A stretch of DNA of 33,886 nt from Streptomyces sp. JJ66 (GCF_019303495.1 NZ_JAEVFI010000002.1:1-33886), one strand, 5' to 3'; shown: positions 14,165-23,108, counted from the first letter of the stretch. Notes: generated from the sequence alone by a model not told the origin. Made by a program: numbers and translations.

Positions 14165-14376
14165 TGGCCCGTATCCGCCTGGCCCACTGGTACCGCGGGC
14201 ATGTACCCGGCGACGAGATCGACGTGGCCGACGACGAGGTGAAGGCGCTGGAGCGTGACGGCCGCGTGGCCGCCGTGATCGCCGCACCGGAGCCGGGCAA
14301 GGCCCCCGCCGAGCCGGTAACGGAGCCGTATGCGGATTCGGCGGAGCCGCGTCGCGGTCGCAAGGGCGGCGGCTGA
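14164..14376 (+). CDS. Small head-tail region protein
   Basis: A 70-residue protein, ATG 14164 in the preceding stop. An SH3-like start (IRLAHWYRGHVPGDEIDV) leads into DDEVKALERDGRVAAVI, the pattern of a small family found between head-closure and tail-terminator genes in actinophages. A disordered Pro/Glu/Ala tail ends in basic residues (RRGRKGGG). The function is not established; a connector or nucleic-acid contact is possible. Confidence 0.65.
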   Translation: MARIRLAHWYRGHVPGDEIDVADDEVKALERDGRVAAVIAAPEPGKAPAEPVTEPYADSAEPRRGRKGGG

Positions 14377-14377
14377 C

Positions 14378-14785
14378 GTGGCGCTGCCCACGGTGCCGAT
14401 GCCCGACGCGGAAGCCGTCACTATCGGCGTACTCGCCCCGCTGCGGGATGCCGGTGTGACGCTGGGCAGTCAGTGGCCCGAACATCTCGCTGAGCGTCTG
14501 CCGGTCGTCGCGGTGTCGCTCGGCGGCGGCGGGACCCGGCTCAGGGCCGTGACCGTGGACCGCACCGTCGATATCGACGTGCTCGCCGCCGACAAGGGCA
14601 CCGCCTTCGACCTGGCGGCGGAGGTGTCGGCGCGGCTGATCGCCGCCCAGGGCACCACTCAGCCCGGTGCCCGCATCTACAGCGTGACGGAGACCAGTCT
14701 GGTGTGGCTGCCCGATGAGACCACGGGCATCGCGCGGTATGTGCTGGTGATGAGCCTGGTACTCCGTCCGGCGGCAGGCACCTAA
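14378..14785 (+). CDS. Tail terminator protein
   Basis: A 135-residue protein starting at GTG 14378 two bases after the previous stop; the in-frame ATG 14330 would overlap the preceding gene by 47 bases and has no better ribosome site. AEAVTIGVLAPLRDAGVTLG, LPVVAVSLGGGGT, VDIDVLAADKGTAFDLAAEV and IARYVLVMSLVLRP give the alpha/beta pattern of tail terminators (lambda gpU/SPP1 gp17-like). These cap the tail tube and dock it to the head. The major tail gene follows 68 bases later. Confidence 0.78.
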   Translation: MALPTVPMPDAEAVTIGVLAPLRDAGVTLGSQWPEHLAERLPVVAVSLGGGGTRLRAVTVDRTVDIDVLAADKGTAFDLAAEVSARLIAAQGTTQPGARIYSVTETSLVWLPDETTGIARYVLVMSLVLRPAAGT

Positions 14786-14805
14786 CCCCGCACTCGAACC
14801 CAACC

Positions 14806-14830
14806 ACCCGTCGGCGGGCGCCGCACGGGT
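14806..14830 (+). promoter_or_regulatory. Hairpin upstream of the major tail gene
   Basis: ACCCGT (14806-14811) pairs with 14825-14830, and CGGC (14812-14815) with GCCG (14820-14823), with one bulged base. It lies before the GGAGG of the major tail gene and could stabilise the mRNA end. Confidence 0.45.
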
Positions 14831-14853
14831 CCTCGTCATGCCTGGAGGCAATC

Positions 14854-15411
14854 GTGGCGCTCGACGCCGATAACGTCCGCGTAGGACTCACCGGAAACAT
14901 CTACATGGCCCCCAAGGGCACGGCCGGGCCGACCGATCTGGCCACGGCGTGGCCTGCCGGGTGGCTGGACCTGGGCTACATGTCCGAGGACGGGGTGTCG
15001 CTGGAGTACACCACCCAGACCGAGGACGTGGGCGCCTGGCAGTCCCTGTCCCCGGTGCGCAAAATCCTCACCGGGGTGGACATGACGATGGGCTTCACCG
15101 CGATCGAGCTGAAAGCCGACACCGTCACTTTGTTCTTCCCCGGCTCAACGCTGGCGACGGCGACGGGGGTGCACACGCTAACGATTCCCTCCGCGCCCGG
15201 CCCCGCCGAGTTCGCGTTCGGCCTGGAGTGGAAGGACGGCACGATCACGAACCGGCTGACCCTTCCGCGCGGTGAGGTGACCGAGCGCGGCGCGGTGACG
15301 GTGGGCCGTTCGGCGGCCGTGGGCCTGGAAATGACCGTGACTGCCTACGCCACGAGCGCGCCGGAGCTCGCGACGTGGCTGTCCGATGACCCGGCCTGGG
15401 CCACCGCCTGA
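14854..15411 (+). CDS. Major tail protein
   Basis: A 185-residue beta-rich protein, GTG 14854 after TGGAGG. DNVRVGLTGNIYMAPKGTAG, WLDLGYMSEDGVSLEY, TGVDMTMGFTAIELKADTV and NRLTLPRGEVTERGAV are features of the siphophage tail-tube fold (lambda gpV/HK97 family). It forms stacked hexamers around the tape measure. The size and its place just before the frameshifted chaperones fit. A perfect 12-bp hairpin follows the stop. Confidence 0.88.
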   Translation: MALDADNVRVGLTGNIYMAPKGTAGPTDLATAWPAGWLDLGYMSEDGVSLEYTTQTEDVGAWQSLSPVRKILTGVDMTMGFTAIELKADTVTLFFPGSTLATATGVHTLTIPSAPGPAEFAFGLEWKDGTITNRLTLPRGEVTERGAVTVGRSAAVGLEMTVTAYATSAPELATWLSDDPAWATA

Positions 15412-15424
15412 CCCAGCCTGTCGT

Positions 15425-15458
15425 CCGCCGCCTGGGCCAGCGGGGTCCCAGGCGGCGG
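15425..15458 (+). terminator. 12-bp hairpin after the major tail gene
   Basis: CCGCCGCCTGGG (15425-15436) pairs perfectly with 15447-15458 over a 10-nt loop, no T-tract. It may reduce transcription into the chaperone genes so that tail-tube subunits are made in excess. Confidence 0.65.
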
Positions 15459-15490
15459 GCTCAACCCCGCACACCCCGCAGGAGAACGCC

Positions 15491-15832
15491 ATGCCCGAGA
15501 AGAAGAACACCACCACCGCTGGCACCAGCGCCGTTTCGCTGGATGCGCTGGCCAAGCAGCGCCGCGACGCGCTGCCCGAGCCGACCACGTTCGAGCTGTT
15601 CGGCGTGCGGTTCACACTGCCGCCGATGAAGTCGTTGCCGTTCGAGATGCAGGAGAAGGTCGGCGACCTCACCGACGTGGTCGGTCTGATGAAGTACGTC
15701 CTCGGCGACGCCAAGGTCAAGGAGATGTACAAGGCCGGGTTCCAGTTCACTGACCTGGAGCTGATCGGCGAGGAGTGGCAGGAGCGGTCCGGGCTGGAGC
15801 CGGGGGAATCCGCGGCCTCCGCCGCTTCCTAG
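15491..15832 (+). CDS. Tail assembly chaperone, short form (gpG-like)
   Basis: A 113-residue protein; ATG 15491 follows GGAGAA, and the frame upstream of it is the intergenic hairpin. After a disordered N-terminus comes FELFGVRFTLPPMKSLPFEM and helices with VGDLTDVVGLMKYVLGD, DLELIGEEWQERSG. This is the usual short chaperone of siphophages, encoded between tail tube and tape measure. The last codons contain a slippery GGGGGAA, so part of the ribosomes continue into the -1 frame to make the longer form. Confidence 0.85.
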   Translation: MPEKKNTTTAGTSAVSLDALAKQRRDALPEPTTFELFGVRFTLPPMKSLPFEMQEKVGDLTDVVGLMKYVLGDAKVKEMYKAGFQFTDLELIGEEWQERSGLEPGESAASAAS

Positions 15833-15849
15833 CGAAGTACGGGGAGGCC
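15802..15849 (+). promoter_or_regulatory. Programmed -1 frameshift site (slippery run plus hairpin)
   Basis: GGGGGAA at 15802-15808 is read as GGG GAA in the short frame. Five bases downstream, GGCCTCC (15814-15820) pairs perfectly with GGAGGCC (15843-15849). A one-base backward slip on GGG joins the short chaperone to the next frame. Confidence 0.75.
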
Positions 15850-16236
15850 ATCGAATGGGACCTGGCCCGGTACTGGCCGGGCCGGTCCCTGCTGGAGCTA
15901 TACCGGGGCGAGTTGTCGTGGCGGGAGCTGCGGGTGTTCCTGCGCTACCTGCCGCCGGACAGCGCCACCGCGCGGTCAGTCGATCCCGACAGCGGCTGGA
16001 CAGTAGATCAGCATCTGCTGGCGACGGTCGCGGACAGCGTGCGCGAACTGACGCATCTGACGCTGGTCGTCAACGCCGACCCGAAGAAGCGCCGCCAGAT
16101 CAAACCCCCTGACCCGATCCCGCGCCCCGGCGTCAAACCCCGCGAGCAGCGGGGCAGTGTCATCCGCTTCGGAGGCCGTCACGGCTCCGGGGCCGCGCAG
16201 CTTGCGCCGCTTTTCGGGGGCGCCGCGAACCACTAG
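15805..16236 (+). CDS. Tail assembly chaperone, frameshift extension (gpT part of gpGT)
   Basis: This is the -1 frame that extends the short chaperone; the fusion is join(15491..15805, 15805..16236), 248 residues. The extension reads GIRGLRRFLAKYGEAIEWDL and onward. EAIEWDLARYWPG followed by LSWRELRVFLRYLPPDSATA is the conserved gpT pattern of actinophages. The C-terminus is basic and Pro/Gly-rich. No good independent start exists at the junction (GTG/ATG with a ribosome site is lacking), which supports frameshifting. The short and long forms load the tail subunits on the tape measure. The tape measure gene starts 15 bases later. Confidence 0.85.
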   Translation, partial: GIRGLRRFLAKYGEAIEWDLARYWPGRSLLELYRGELSWRELRVFLRYLPPDSATARSVDPDSGWTVDQHLLATVADSVRELTHLTLVVNADPKKRRQIKPPDPIPRPGVKPREQRGSVIRFGGRHGSGAAQLAPLFGGAANH

Positions 16237-16251
16237 CCGAGGGGGTGCGCG

Positions 16252-19200
16252 GTGGCTGCTGGCGGTGTCCTCGTCGGGCGCGGATACGTACAGATTCGGC
16301 CGGAGTTCACCGGGGACTGGTCACGGCGGGTGACCTCCCGCGCCTCCTCGGCGGGCGGGCGTGGCGGCTCCAGCTTCACGCGCGCTTTCGGCAGCGCCGT
16401 CAGCAAGGGCCTGGGCACCGCCCTGAAAGGCGTGGGGGCTCTGGCGGGGGTGGCGGTCGCTTCCAGCATGTCGGGTGCTGCCGCTGCTGCTGCCGCACTG
16501 GCCCCGGCGCTGGCTACGGTGGGCACGGCGGCGGGCGGTCTCGCGCTGGGCCTGGGTGGACTTGGGGAAGCGTTCAAGGCTGCGGCGGCCGGAGGTGAAG
16601 AGCTGGACGAGGCGCTGGCCAAGCTGGCGCCCAACGCGCGGTCGTTCGTGCGGGCGGTTCAGGGCGTGGCCCCGGCGTGGGACGCGATGCGCCGCTCCGT
16701 GCAGGACGCCTTGTTCGCCGGGATCGACACCGAGATCACTTCACTCGCCAGGGCCACGATCCCGATCCTGCACCGGCAGCTGACGGACACGGCCAGCATC
16801 TGGAACGAGATCGCCAAGTCTGCTAGCGGCGCGGTCCGGGAGATGGCTGCCTCCGGCGCGCTGGAGGAGTTTCTAGCCGGGGCGAACCGCTCGTTCGCGC
16901 AGCTCGTGGACGTACCCGGGCAGCTGCTGACCTCGTGGGTGAACTTGTCGATAGCGGCCCAACCGGCGTTCGAGCGGATGATGGCCGGTTTCGCCGGTGC
17001 GGTCGAGAGCGTCAACGCGCGCATCGCGCAGGGCCTTGCCTCCGGGGGGCTGCGCGAGGGCATCGAGACGGCGTTCGGCATCCTCGCCCAGCTGGGGGAC
17101 GTGCTCGGCGCTGTGCTCGGCGCGGTCTCGCAGCTGTTCAAGGCCGCCTCTGATGCGGGCGGCCAGCTCCTAGGCGTGCTCGCCGCCGTGTTCACCGAGA
17201 TCGGCCGCGTGCTGGCCCTGCCGCAGGTGCAGGCCCAACTGCGGACCCTGTTCGGCGCGGTCGCCGACATCGTGGGGGCGCTGCTGCCGGTGCTCGGCGC
17301 GCTGATCGAGGCGGTCGTGCCGCTGCTGGCTGCGATCGCACCGGCGTTTGCGGCGATCGCGCAGGCCCTGGGGCCGGTGCTGGTGCAGCTGGCGCAGGTC
17401 CTTGGCGCCGCGCTGGGGCCGGTCATCGACGCGCTGCTGCCGGTGGTCGAGCTGGTGGCGTCGGCGCTGATCGGGATTGTGCAGGCTGTCATGCCGCTGC
17501 TGGAGCCGATCGCCCAGTTGATCGCATCCCTGGTGAGCGCGCTCACCCCCGCATTGACGCCGATCATCGCGATCGTTACAGCGATCGTGGAGCAGCTGGC
17601 CGGTCCGTTGACCGCCGTGATCGAGGCGCTGACTCCGGCGTTCGAGCTGGTCGGCCAGATGATCGCCGAGGTGTTCACGCAGCTGGAGCCGCTGTTCCCT
17701 CCGCTCGCGGCGGCGATGGCGGACTTCGCTGGGCTGCTGGTAGGGGTGGTGGGCGAGGCACTGACGCAGGTGCTCCGGGCGATCCAGCCGCTGATCCCGA
17801 TCGGCGTGCAGCTGGTTGAGACGGTGTTTGAGGCGATGCGGCCGGTTCTGCCGGTGCTGTCGGCGGCGCTGGCGGCGATCGCGGATGCGATCGGCATGAT
17901 CCTGCCGCCGCTGGCGGCGCTGGTACTGGAGATATACACGCAGTTGATGCCGGTGGTTGAGCAGCTGTTGCCGGTTATCGCCCAGTTGGCCGCTCAGCTG
18001 GGTGAGGCGCTGATGGAGGCGCTGCCGCCGCTGGCCGAGGCACTGGTCGTGCTGGTCGAGGCGCTGATGCCGCTGGTGCCTGTCGTCGCTGAGCTGATGA
18101 CGATGCTGCTGGAGCTGGGCACGGACATCCTCATGCAGATGATCACTGCGGTGATTGATCTGACGCTCGCTGTGGTGCCGCTGCTGCCGCCGCTGGCGGA
18201 GCTGATCGGCCTGGTGGTCCGGCTGGCGACGGGCGTGTTGTCGTGGCTGCTGCCGCCCCTGGTTGAGCTGGTGCGCGTTCTGGTTGGCCCCTTCGTGTCG
18301 GCCACGTCTACGGCGATCGGCTGGATCGCCAGCATCGTGGGGGCGATCTCCACGCTGGTCACCTGGATTCGGGACGAGCTTGGCCCGAAGTTCCGGTGGC
18401 TGCTCGACAAGGTTGTGCGGCCGGTGTGGAATGCGATACGCGACAAGATTGTCAACATTTGGAAGGACAAGATCAAGCCCGCTTTCGACGCCCTAAAGAG
18501 AGGCGTCGATGCCGTTCGTAGAGGATTTGAAACCGCGAAGGACGGCATCAAGAAGGCGTGGGATAAGGTCTCGGGTATCGCGAAGAAGCCCGTCAAGTTC
18601 GTGATCGAGACGGTGTACAACAGAGGAATCCGGAAGGTCTGGAACAAGGTCGCCGACCTGGTTGACCTAAAGCCCCTGAACAAGGTTTACCTTCCCCGGG
18701 GATTCAAGGAAGGTGGTCGTACTCGCGGCGGCGTGCCGGGCAAGGACTCCATACCGATCCTGGCCATGGCGGACGAGTACATCGTGAAGCGTGACTCCGC
18801 GCGCAAGCTCGGATTCGGCACGCTGGACTACATCAACCGCACCGGTGAGCTTCCTGGTTTCGCTGCGGGCGGTCGGGTGTGGGAGTCGCCGGTGCAGCGG
18901 TTCGCTGACGGCGGCCTGATCGACAAAATCAAGGGCGCGGTGAAGACGGTCGGCGGCGTCGTCATGGACGGCGTGGATTTCCTGTCGAACCCCGGCAAGC
19001 TGTGGGACAAGGCTGTCGGGTTCGTTAAGGACCTGATCGGTGATATCGGTCGGTCACGCTATGCGAAGATGCTGGCGAAAATTCCGGTCAAGATGCTTTC
19101 GGGTCTGAAAGACAGGATCGTCAACGCGGCCAAGTCCCTGTTCGGCTTGGAGGGTGGGAAGGGCGTCTACCCGGTCAACGCGAAGCCCGGGACGCCGTTC

Positions 19201-19770
19201 GGGGCGCGCGGCTCGATGTGGTCATCCGGCTACCACACGGGCCTGGACTTCCCCGCACCCACCGGCGCAGCGGTTCGCAGCATCGCCGGGGGCTCGGTGG
19301 CGTTCACCCGCTACGGCGGCCCGTATGGCAAGCACATCATGCTCGACCACGGCAAGGGCATGCGATCGCTGTACGCGCACCTGTCGCAGATCGGAGCCAC
19401 CTCGGGCGCGGTAGGCAAGGGCAAGCGGATCGGCGCCGTCGGCTCGACGGGCAACTCGTCCGGGCCGCACCTGCACCTGGAGGTCCGCAAGAACGGCCGG
19501 GCGGTGGACCCGATGCCGTACCTGTATGACCGGGGCGGCTACCTCCAGCCCGGCCTGAACCTGGCCTACAACGGCACGGGTCAGCCCGAACCGGTATTCA
19601 CGTCGCGACAGGCGAACGCGCTGATGGGCGTCGCGGCTGGCGGTGGCGGCTTGGGTGACCTGTCGGTGTCTGTGTACGTCGGGGACCGGGAGATCACCGA
19701 TATCGCGCGCGCGGAGGTGCGGCGCTCCAACGGCGAACTCGTGCGGACACTGCGCGCGGGGAGGGGGTGA
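16252..19770 (+). CDS. Tape measure protein with M23 peptidase domain
   Basis: A 1172-residue protein, GTG 16252 after GAGGGGG. An N-terminal Gly/Arg region (VGRGYVQIRPEFTGDWSRRV) is typical of actinophage tape measures. Residues about 60-720 are long Ala/Leu/Val-rich helices with membrane-like segments. A Lys-rich region (about 720-820) has lower G+C. Near the C-terminus is an M23/LytM-type peptidase: HTGLD with His995 and Asp999, YAHL with His1043, and HLHLE with His1073 and His1075, the zinc ligands and catalytic His residues. The length sets the tail length; at about 0.15 nm per residue this would be roughly 175 nm. The peptidase probably opens the peptidoglycan during DNA entry. Confidence 0.93.
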   Translation: MAAGGVLVGRGYVQIRPEFTGDWSRRVTSRASSAGGRGGSSFTRAFGSAVSKGLGTALKGVGALAGVAVASSMSGAAAAAAALAPALATVGTAAGGLALGLGGLGEAFKAAAAGGEELDEALAKLAPNARSFVRAVQGVAPAWDAMRRSVQDALFAGIDTEITSLARATIPILHRQLTDTASIWNEIAKSASGAVREMAASGALEEFLAGANRSFAQLVDVPGQLLTSWVNLSIAAQPAFERMMAGFAGAVESVNARIAQGLASGGLREGIETAFGILAQLGDVLGAVLGAVSQLFKAASDAGGQLLGVLAAVFTEIGRVLALPQVQAQLRTLFGAVADIVGALLPVLGALIEAVVPLLAAIAPAFAAIAQALGPVLVQLAQVLGAALGPVIDALLPVVELVASALIGIVQAVMPLLEPIAQLIASLVSALTPALTPIIAIVTAIVEQLAGPLTAVIEALTPAFELVGQMIAEVFTQLEPLFPPLAAAMADFAGLLVGVVGEALTQVLRAIQPLIPIGVQLVETVFEAMRPVLPVLSAALAAIADAIGMILPPLAALVLEIYTQLMPVVEQLLPVIAQLAAQLGEALMEALPPLAEALVVLVEALMPLVPVVAELMTMLLELGTDILMQMITAVIDLTLAVVPLLPPLAELIGLVVRLATGVLSWLLPPLVELVRVLVGPFVSATSTAIGWIASIVGAISTLVTWIRDELGPKFRWLLDKVVRPVWNAIRDKIVNIWKDKIKPAFDALKRGVDAVRRGFETAKDGIKKAWDKVSGIAKKPVKFVIETVYNRGIRKVWNKVADLVDLKPLNKVYLPRGFKEGGRTRGGVPGKDSIPILAMADEYIVKRDSARKLGFGTLDYINRTGELPGFAAGGRVWESPVQRFADGGLIDKIKGAVKTVGGVVMDGVDFLSNPGKLWDKAVGFVKDLIGDIGRSRYAKMLAKIPVKMLSGLKDRIVNAAKSLFGLEGGKGVYPVNAKPGTPFGARGSMWSSGYHTGLDFPAPTGAAVRSIAGGSVAFTRYGGPYGKHIMLDHGKGMRSLYAHLSQIGATSGAVGKGKRIGAVGSTGNSSGPHLHLEVRKNGRAVDPMPYLYDRGGYLQPGLNLAYNGTGQPEPVFTSRQANALMGVAAGGGGLGDLSVSVYVGDREITDIARAEVRRSNGELVRTLRAGRG

Positions 19771-19773
19771 GCC

Positions 19774-22011
19774 GTGACGATCCCCGGGAACTTCCTGTCG
19801 GAGACGACCTCCAGCATCGAGCCGAACACGTCCGGCTGGCGCCCCCGCTTGAACGGCACGTTCTTCAACGGCACGGGCGGCCGGGTCGGCGACCGGTGCC
19901 TGGGCGTCGATTCGGTGGCGGCTGGTGAGGTGCAGGCCGAGACGGCCTCGGCGTACAGCGTGCTGCCGGGCGAGACCTACCAGGTGTTTGCGGATGCGTC
20001 GGGGGCGGCGCAGCCGGAGCGCATCGGTATCGAGTGGCTAGCGTCCGATGGTGCACAGGTTGCGGTGACGTGGTCGGACACGACGGAGCAGGCGATGACG
20101 GCCTGGCACCGGGTGGGTGTGGCCGGGGTGTGCCCGCTCGGTGCGGTCTCGGCGCGGGTGCTGCTGTCGTTCACCGCCGCCGGGGCGGATGTGTCCCATT
20201 ACTGGGAGAACATCTACTTCGGCCTGCCGCACCGCCAGCAGGGCAACCTGTTGCCGTTCAATGTCGAGTCCGGGGGTGAGCTGGACACGACGGGGTGGGC
20301 GGCGGAGGCGAACGCGACGGTTGGCCGTTCGGTTCCGGCGGTGGTGTGGTCCGCGTCGTGGTATCTCGGCGGTGCCCACGTGATGACGCTGACGGCCAGC
20401 GCGCCCGGCGACGCATCGATGGTGGCGACGGTGCGGGCGTCTGCGCAGGCGGGGGTGGAGTATCTGGGCTACACCTACCTCGGCCCGCCCACCACTGCGG
20501 CGGATGCGTGGGTGGAGTTGCGGTTCTATGACGCGGCGGACGTGCAGATCAGTGCGGTGCGCGGCCCGTTGGATGCCGCCTCGGCGGGGTTTCAGCGGCA
20601 GCGGGTGTCCGCAGTCGCTCCGGCCGGTACGGCGACGGTGTCGATTGCGGCCGGTCTGGATGGTGCGGCGGCGGGTGAGGTGCTACGGGTGGAGGGCACG
20701 GGCATCCTCGCCAGCCCGGTACTCACCTCCGGCTCGATCGTGCCGTATGCGGACGCGTCGTTTGAGCAGGGGCCGGGGTCGTGGCAGGTCGTGTCAGGTC
20801 CGGCGGTGCTGGCCCGCACGTCGCCGTGGGGCGCGGTCGGCCTGGATGGCACCTACGCCCTGCACATCACCTCGGCCACCACGGCCGTGAGCACCCTGCG
20901 CTCCGGCCGGTTTCCGCTCGGGGAGGGGATCACCGAGTGGCGGCTGCGGGTGTCCTATCAGGTGGCGGCCGGGTCGTGGACGTGGACGCGGCGGGTGCGC
21001 TGGTATGACGCCGGGGGCTTGGAGGTGGGCACGTTTGCGAGCAGCGGTGCGGCGCTGACGCCGGGCTGGTGGAGCGTCACCTCCACTGGCACCTCCCCGG
21101 CGGGGGCGGTGGAGGCCGAACTGGAGCTGGAACTCACCCCGGGCGTGGACGACTCGGAGCTGTATCTGGACTGGGTGGCGTTGTGGCGGGATGAGCCGCT
21201 GGTGGAGACGACGGCGCATCCAGAGACGGGCAGTGTCACGCTGGTGATGCGGGAACTGTCTGAGGGCCAGTACATGACGCTGTACCGGGTGGGTGCGGAC
21301 GGCCAGCGGACGCTGGTGCGCGGCTCAACCGGCATGGTCGAGGACCTGCTGGTGGAGCAGGACTTGTTGGTGTTTGAGGACTATGAGGCGCCGCAGGGTG
21401 TGCCGGTGCGCTACTGGGCGGACCTGGTGGACAGCGGCGGCGCGACGGCCGGGTACCGCGAGTCCAGCACGGTCACTGTTGACCCCGGTGACATCAACGA
21501 GGCGTGGCTGAAGGACCCCGGCTTCCCGCACCGCAACATCAGGGTGCTGGTGCAGGCGGCGCCAGAATGGACGCGGCCGGTGGAGCAGGCGGTGATGCGC
21601 CCGCGCGGGCGCCGCCATGCGGTGGTGCACTCGGACGTGCGCGGCGGGCTGGAGGGCACACTCACGGTGTGGACGCGCTCGGATGAGGAGCGGGCGGCGC
21701 TGCACTGGCTGCTGGATGCGGGGCGGGTGCTGCTGTGGCAGGCCGCCCCGGGTATGGGCGTGGATGACCTGTATGTGCAGGTGGGTGAGGTTTCTGAGGC
21801 GCGGGTTTCGGCGTATGCGCCGGAGCCGTGGCGGGCGTGGTCGCTGCCGCTGGTGCAGCAGGACGTGCCGCTCGCCCTCGGCGTCGCCGCGACGGCCGGG
21901 CGTTCGTGGCGGGATGTGCTGGCGACGCACGGCACGTGGCAGGACGTCATGGACCGGTATGCGACGTGGGAGGACGTGCTGCTGGACCGGCCGATCGCGG
22001 GGGGTGGCTGA
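19774..22011 (+). CDS. Minor tail protein with carbohydrate-binding-like domains and distal-tail-like C-terminus
   Basis: A 745-residue beta-rich protein starting GTG 19774, three bases after the tape measure. Three jelly-roll-like segments can be seen at about residues 20-150, 165-315 and 325-470. Each resembles a carbohydrate-binding module: for example YSVLPGETYQVFADASG, and SFEQGPGSWQVVSGPAVL followed by LDGTYALHITS. The last 250 residues (DGQRTLVRGSTGMVED, GRRHAVVHSDVRGGLEGTLT, ALHWLLDAGRVLLWQ) are distal-tail-like. The protein probably forms part of the tail tip and binds the cell-wall polymer. Sugar specificity is unknown. It ends in the start of the next gene (TGATG). Confidence 0.78.
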   Translation: MTIPGNFLSETTSSIEPNTSGWRPRLNGTFFNGTGGRVGDRCLGVDSVAAGEVQAETASAYSVLPGETYQVFADASGAAQPERIGIEWLASDGAQVAVTWSDTTEQAMTAWHRVGVAGVCPLGAVSARVLLSFTAAGADVSHYWENIYFGLPHRQQGNLLPFNVESGGELDTTGWAAEANATVGRSVPAVVWSASWYLGGAHVMTLTASAPGDASMVATVRASAQAGVEYLGYTYLGPPTTAADAWVELRFYDAADVQISAVRGPLDAASAGFQRQRVSAVAPAGTATVSIAAGLDGAAAGEVLRVEGTGILASPVLTSGSIVPYADASFEQGPGSWQVVSGPAVLARTSPWGAVGLDGTYALHITSATTAVSTLRSGRFPLGEGITEWRLRVSYQVAAGSWTWTRRVRWYDAGGLEVGTFASSGAALTPGWWSVTSTGTSPAGAVEAELELELTPGVDDSELYLDWVALWRDEPLVETTAHPETGSVTLVMRELSEGQYMTLYRVGADGQRTLVRGSTGMVEDLLVEQDLLVFEDYEAPQGVPVRYWADLVDSGGATAGYRESSTVTVDPGDINEAWLKDPGFPHRNIRVLVQAAPEWTRPVEQAVMRPRGRRHAVVHSDVRGGLEGTLTVWTRSDEERAALHWLLDAGRVLLWQAAPGMGVDDLYVQVGEVSEARVSAYAPEPWRAWSLPLVQQDVPLALGVAATAGRSWRDVLATHGTWQDVMDRYATWEDVLLDRPIAGGG

Positions 22012-23108
22012 TGTATCCGGCCCCCTCGGCGCGGTTTGTGGCGGCGTTGTCTGAGTCGTATGTGCCGGTGACGGTGGTGGAGTTGCACTGGCCGGACGGC
22101 AGCGTGACCGTGGTGCCGCATACGGGCGGCTCAGTCGCGGTGGACCGGGGCAGCGCTGTACGCCGCACCGCGACGGTTGAGTCTGCCGACCGCAGTTTGC
22201 TGCCGGTGTCGGCGGCGGATTTCCTCGCGGTGGCGGGCGCACGCCTGCGCATCCGGCGCGGCATGATGCTCGACGGCCAGCCGGTGACGGTGCCGGTGTT
22301 CACGGGCCGGATTGACAGCCTGGACGGGGACCCGGAGGTGGGGCCGGTATCGATCGCCGCAACCGGGCTCGAAGCCGCGGTGGCCGACGCCCGGTTCGAG
22401 GCGCCGTACTCGACGCGGACGCAGGCGGCGGCCGTCACCTCGATCACCGCGCTGATACGGGATGTGCTGCCGGATGCGGTGGTGGCCTCCACGGCGCCGG
22501 ACACGGTGCTGGGGCCGCGCACGTGGGATGCCGACTCCGACCGGTGGGAGGCGATACAGGAGATCGCCACCGCCGTCGAGGCCGAGGTGTTCGCGGACGC
22601 GGACGGCGTGTTCCGGATCGATCCTCTACCCGATGTGCTGACGGCGCCGGTGGCGTGGGAGGCCGCGGCCGGGGAGCGCGGGGCGCTGATCTCCGCCAGT
22701 ACGGGCTGGAGCCGGGGCGGCCTGTACAACGTAGTCGTTGCCTCCGGGGAGAACGCCGAGGCCGACACCCCGCCGGTGTCGGCGGTCGCCGAGGACGACG
22801 ACGCAGGCTCACCCACCTGGGTGGGCGGTCCGTTCGGCCGGGCGCCGATGTTCTACTCCTCGCCGACGCTGACGACGACTGCGCTCGCGCAGCAGGCCGC
22901 CAACAAACTCCTTGCCGACGCGCGGCGCCCGGCGTTCACCGCCGATATCACCGCCCTGCCCAACCCCTTGCTGGAGCCGGGGGACGTGCTGCGGGTGGTG
23001 TACGGGGACGGCCGCCGCACCCTGCACCAGGTGCAGGCCCTGGACGTGGACCTGGGCGTGGGCGGGCCGGTGACGCTGCAACTCCTCGGCGGCAAGGAGG
23101 ACGCGTAG
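22011..23108 (+). CDS. Minor tail protein (DUF5047-like tail tip)
   Basis: A 365-residue protein, ATG 22011 overlapping the upstream stop. The start YPAPSARFVAALSESYVPV, then ELHWPDGSVTVVPHTGGSVA and VDRGSAVRRTATVE, is typical of the minor tail protein family that follows the distal tail protein in Streptomyces phages. VFTGRIDSLDGDPEVGPVSI and LTAPVAWEAAAGERGAL follow. The beta-rich middle (LLEPGDVLRVVYGDGRRTLH) resembles the gp27/Tal-like tail-tip ring. It probably forms the baseplate hub. AAGGAGG near its end serves the next gene. Confidence 0.75.
   Translation: MYPAPSARFVAALSESYVPVTVVELHWPDGSVTVVPHTGGSVAVDRGSAVRRTATVESADRSLLPVSAADFLAVAGARLRIRRGMMLDGQPVTVPVFTGRIDSLDGDPEVGPVSIAATGLEAAVADARFEAPYSTRTQAAAVTSITALIRDVLPDAVVASTAPDTVLGPRTWDADSDRWEAIQEIATAVEAEVFADADGVFRIDPLPDVLTAPVAWEAAAGERGALISASTGWSRGGLYNVVVASGENAEADTPPVSAVAEDDDAGSPTWVGGPFGRAPMFYSSPTLTTTALAQQAANKLLADARRPAFTADITALPNPLLEPGDVLRVVYGDGRRTLHQVQALDVDLGVGGPVTLQLLGGKEDA

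Noticed and set aside
16659..17939. Minus-strand open frame of 426 codons opposite the tape measure
   Set aside because: Its Ser/Ala/Thr-rich sequence mirrors the repetitive Leu/Ala tape measure codons; no independent support.
16475..19529. Several plus-strand Arg-rich open frames inside the tape measure gene
   Set aside because: They are out-of-frame readings of the same GC-rich sequence with no start signals.
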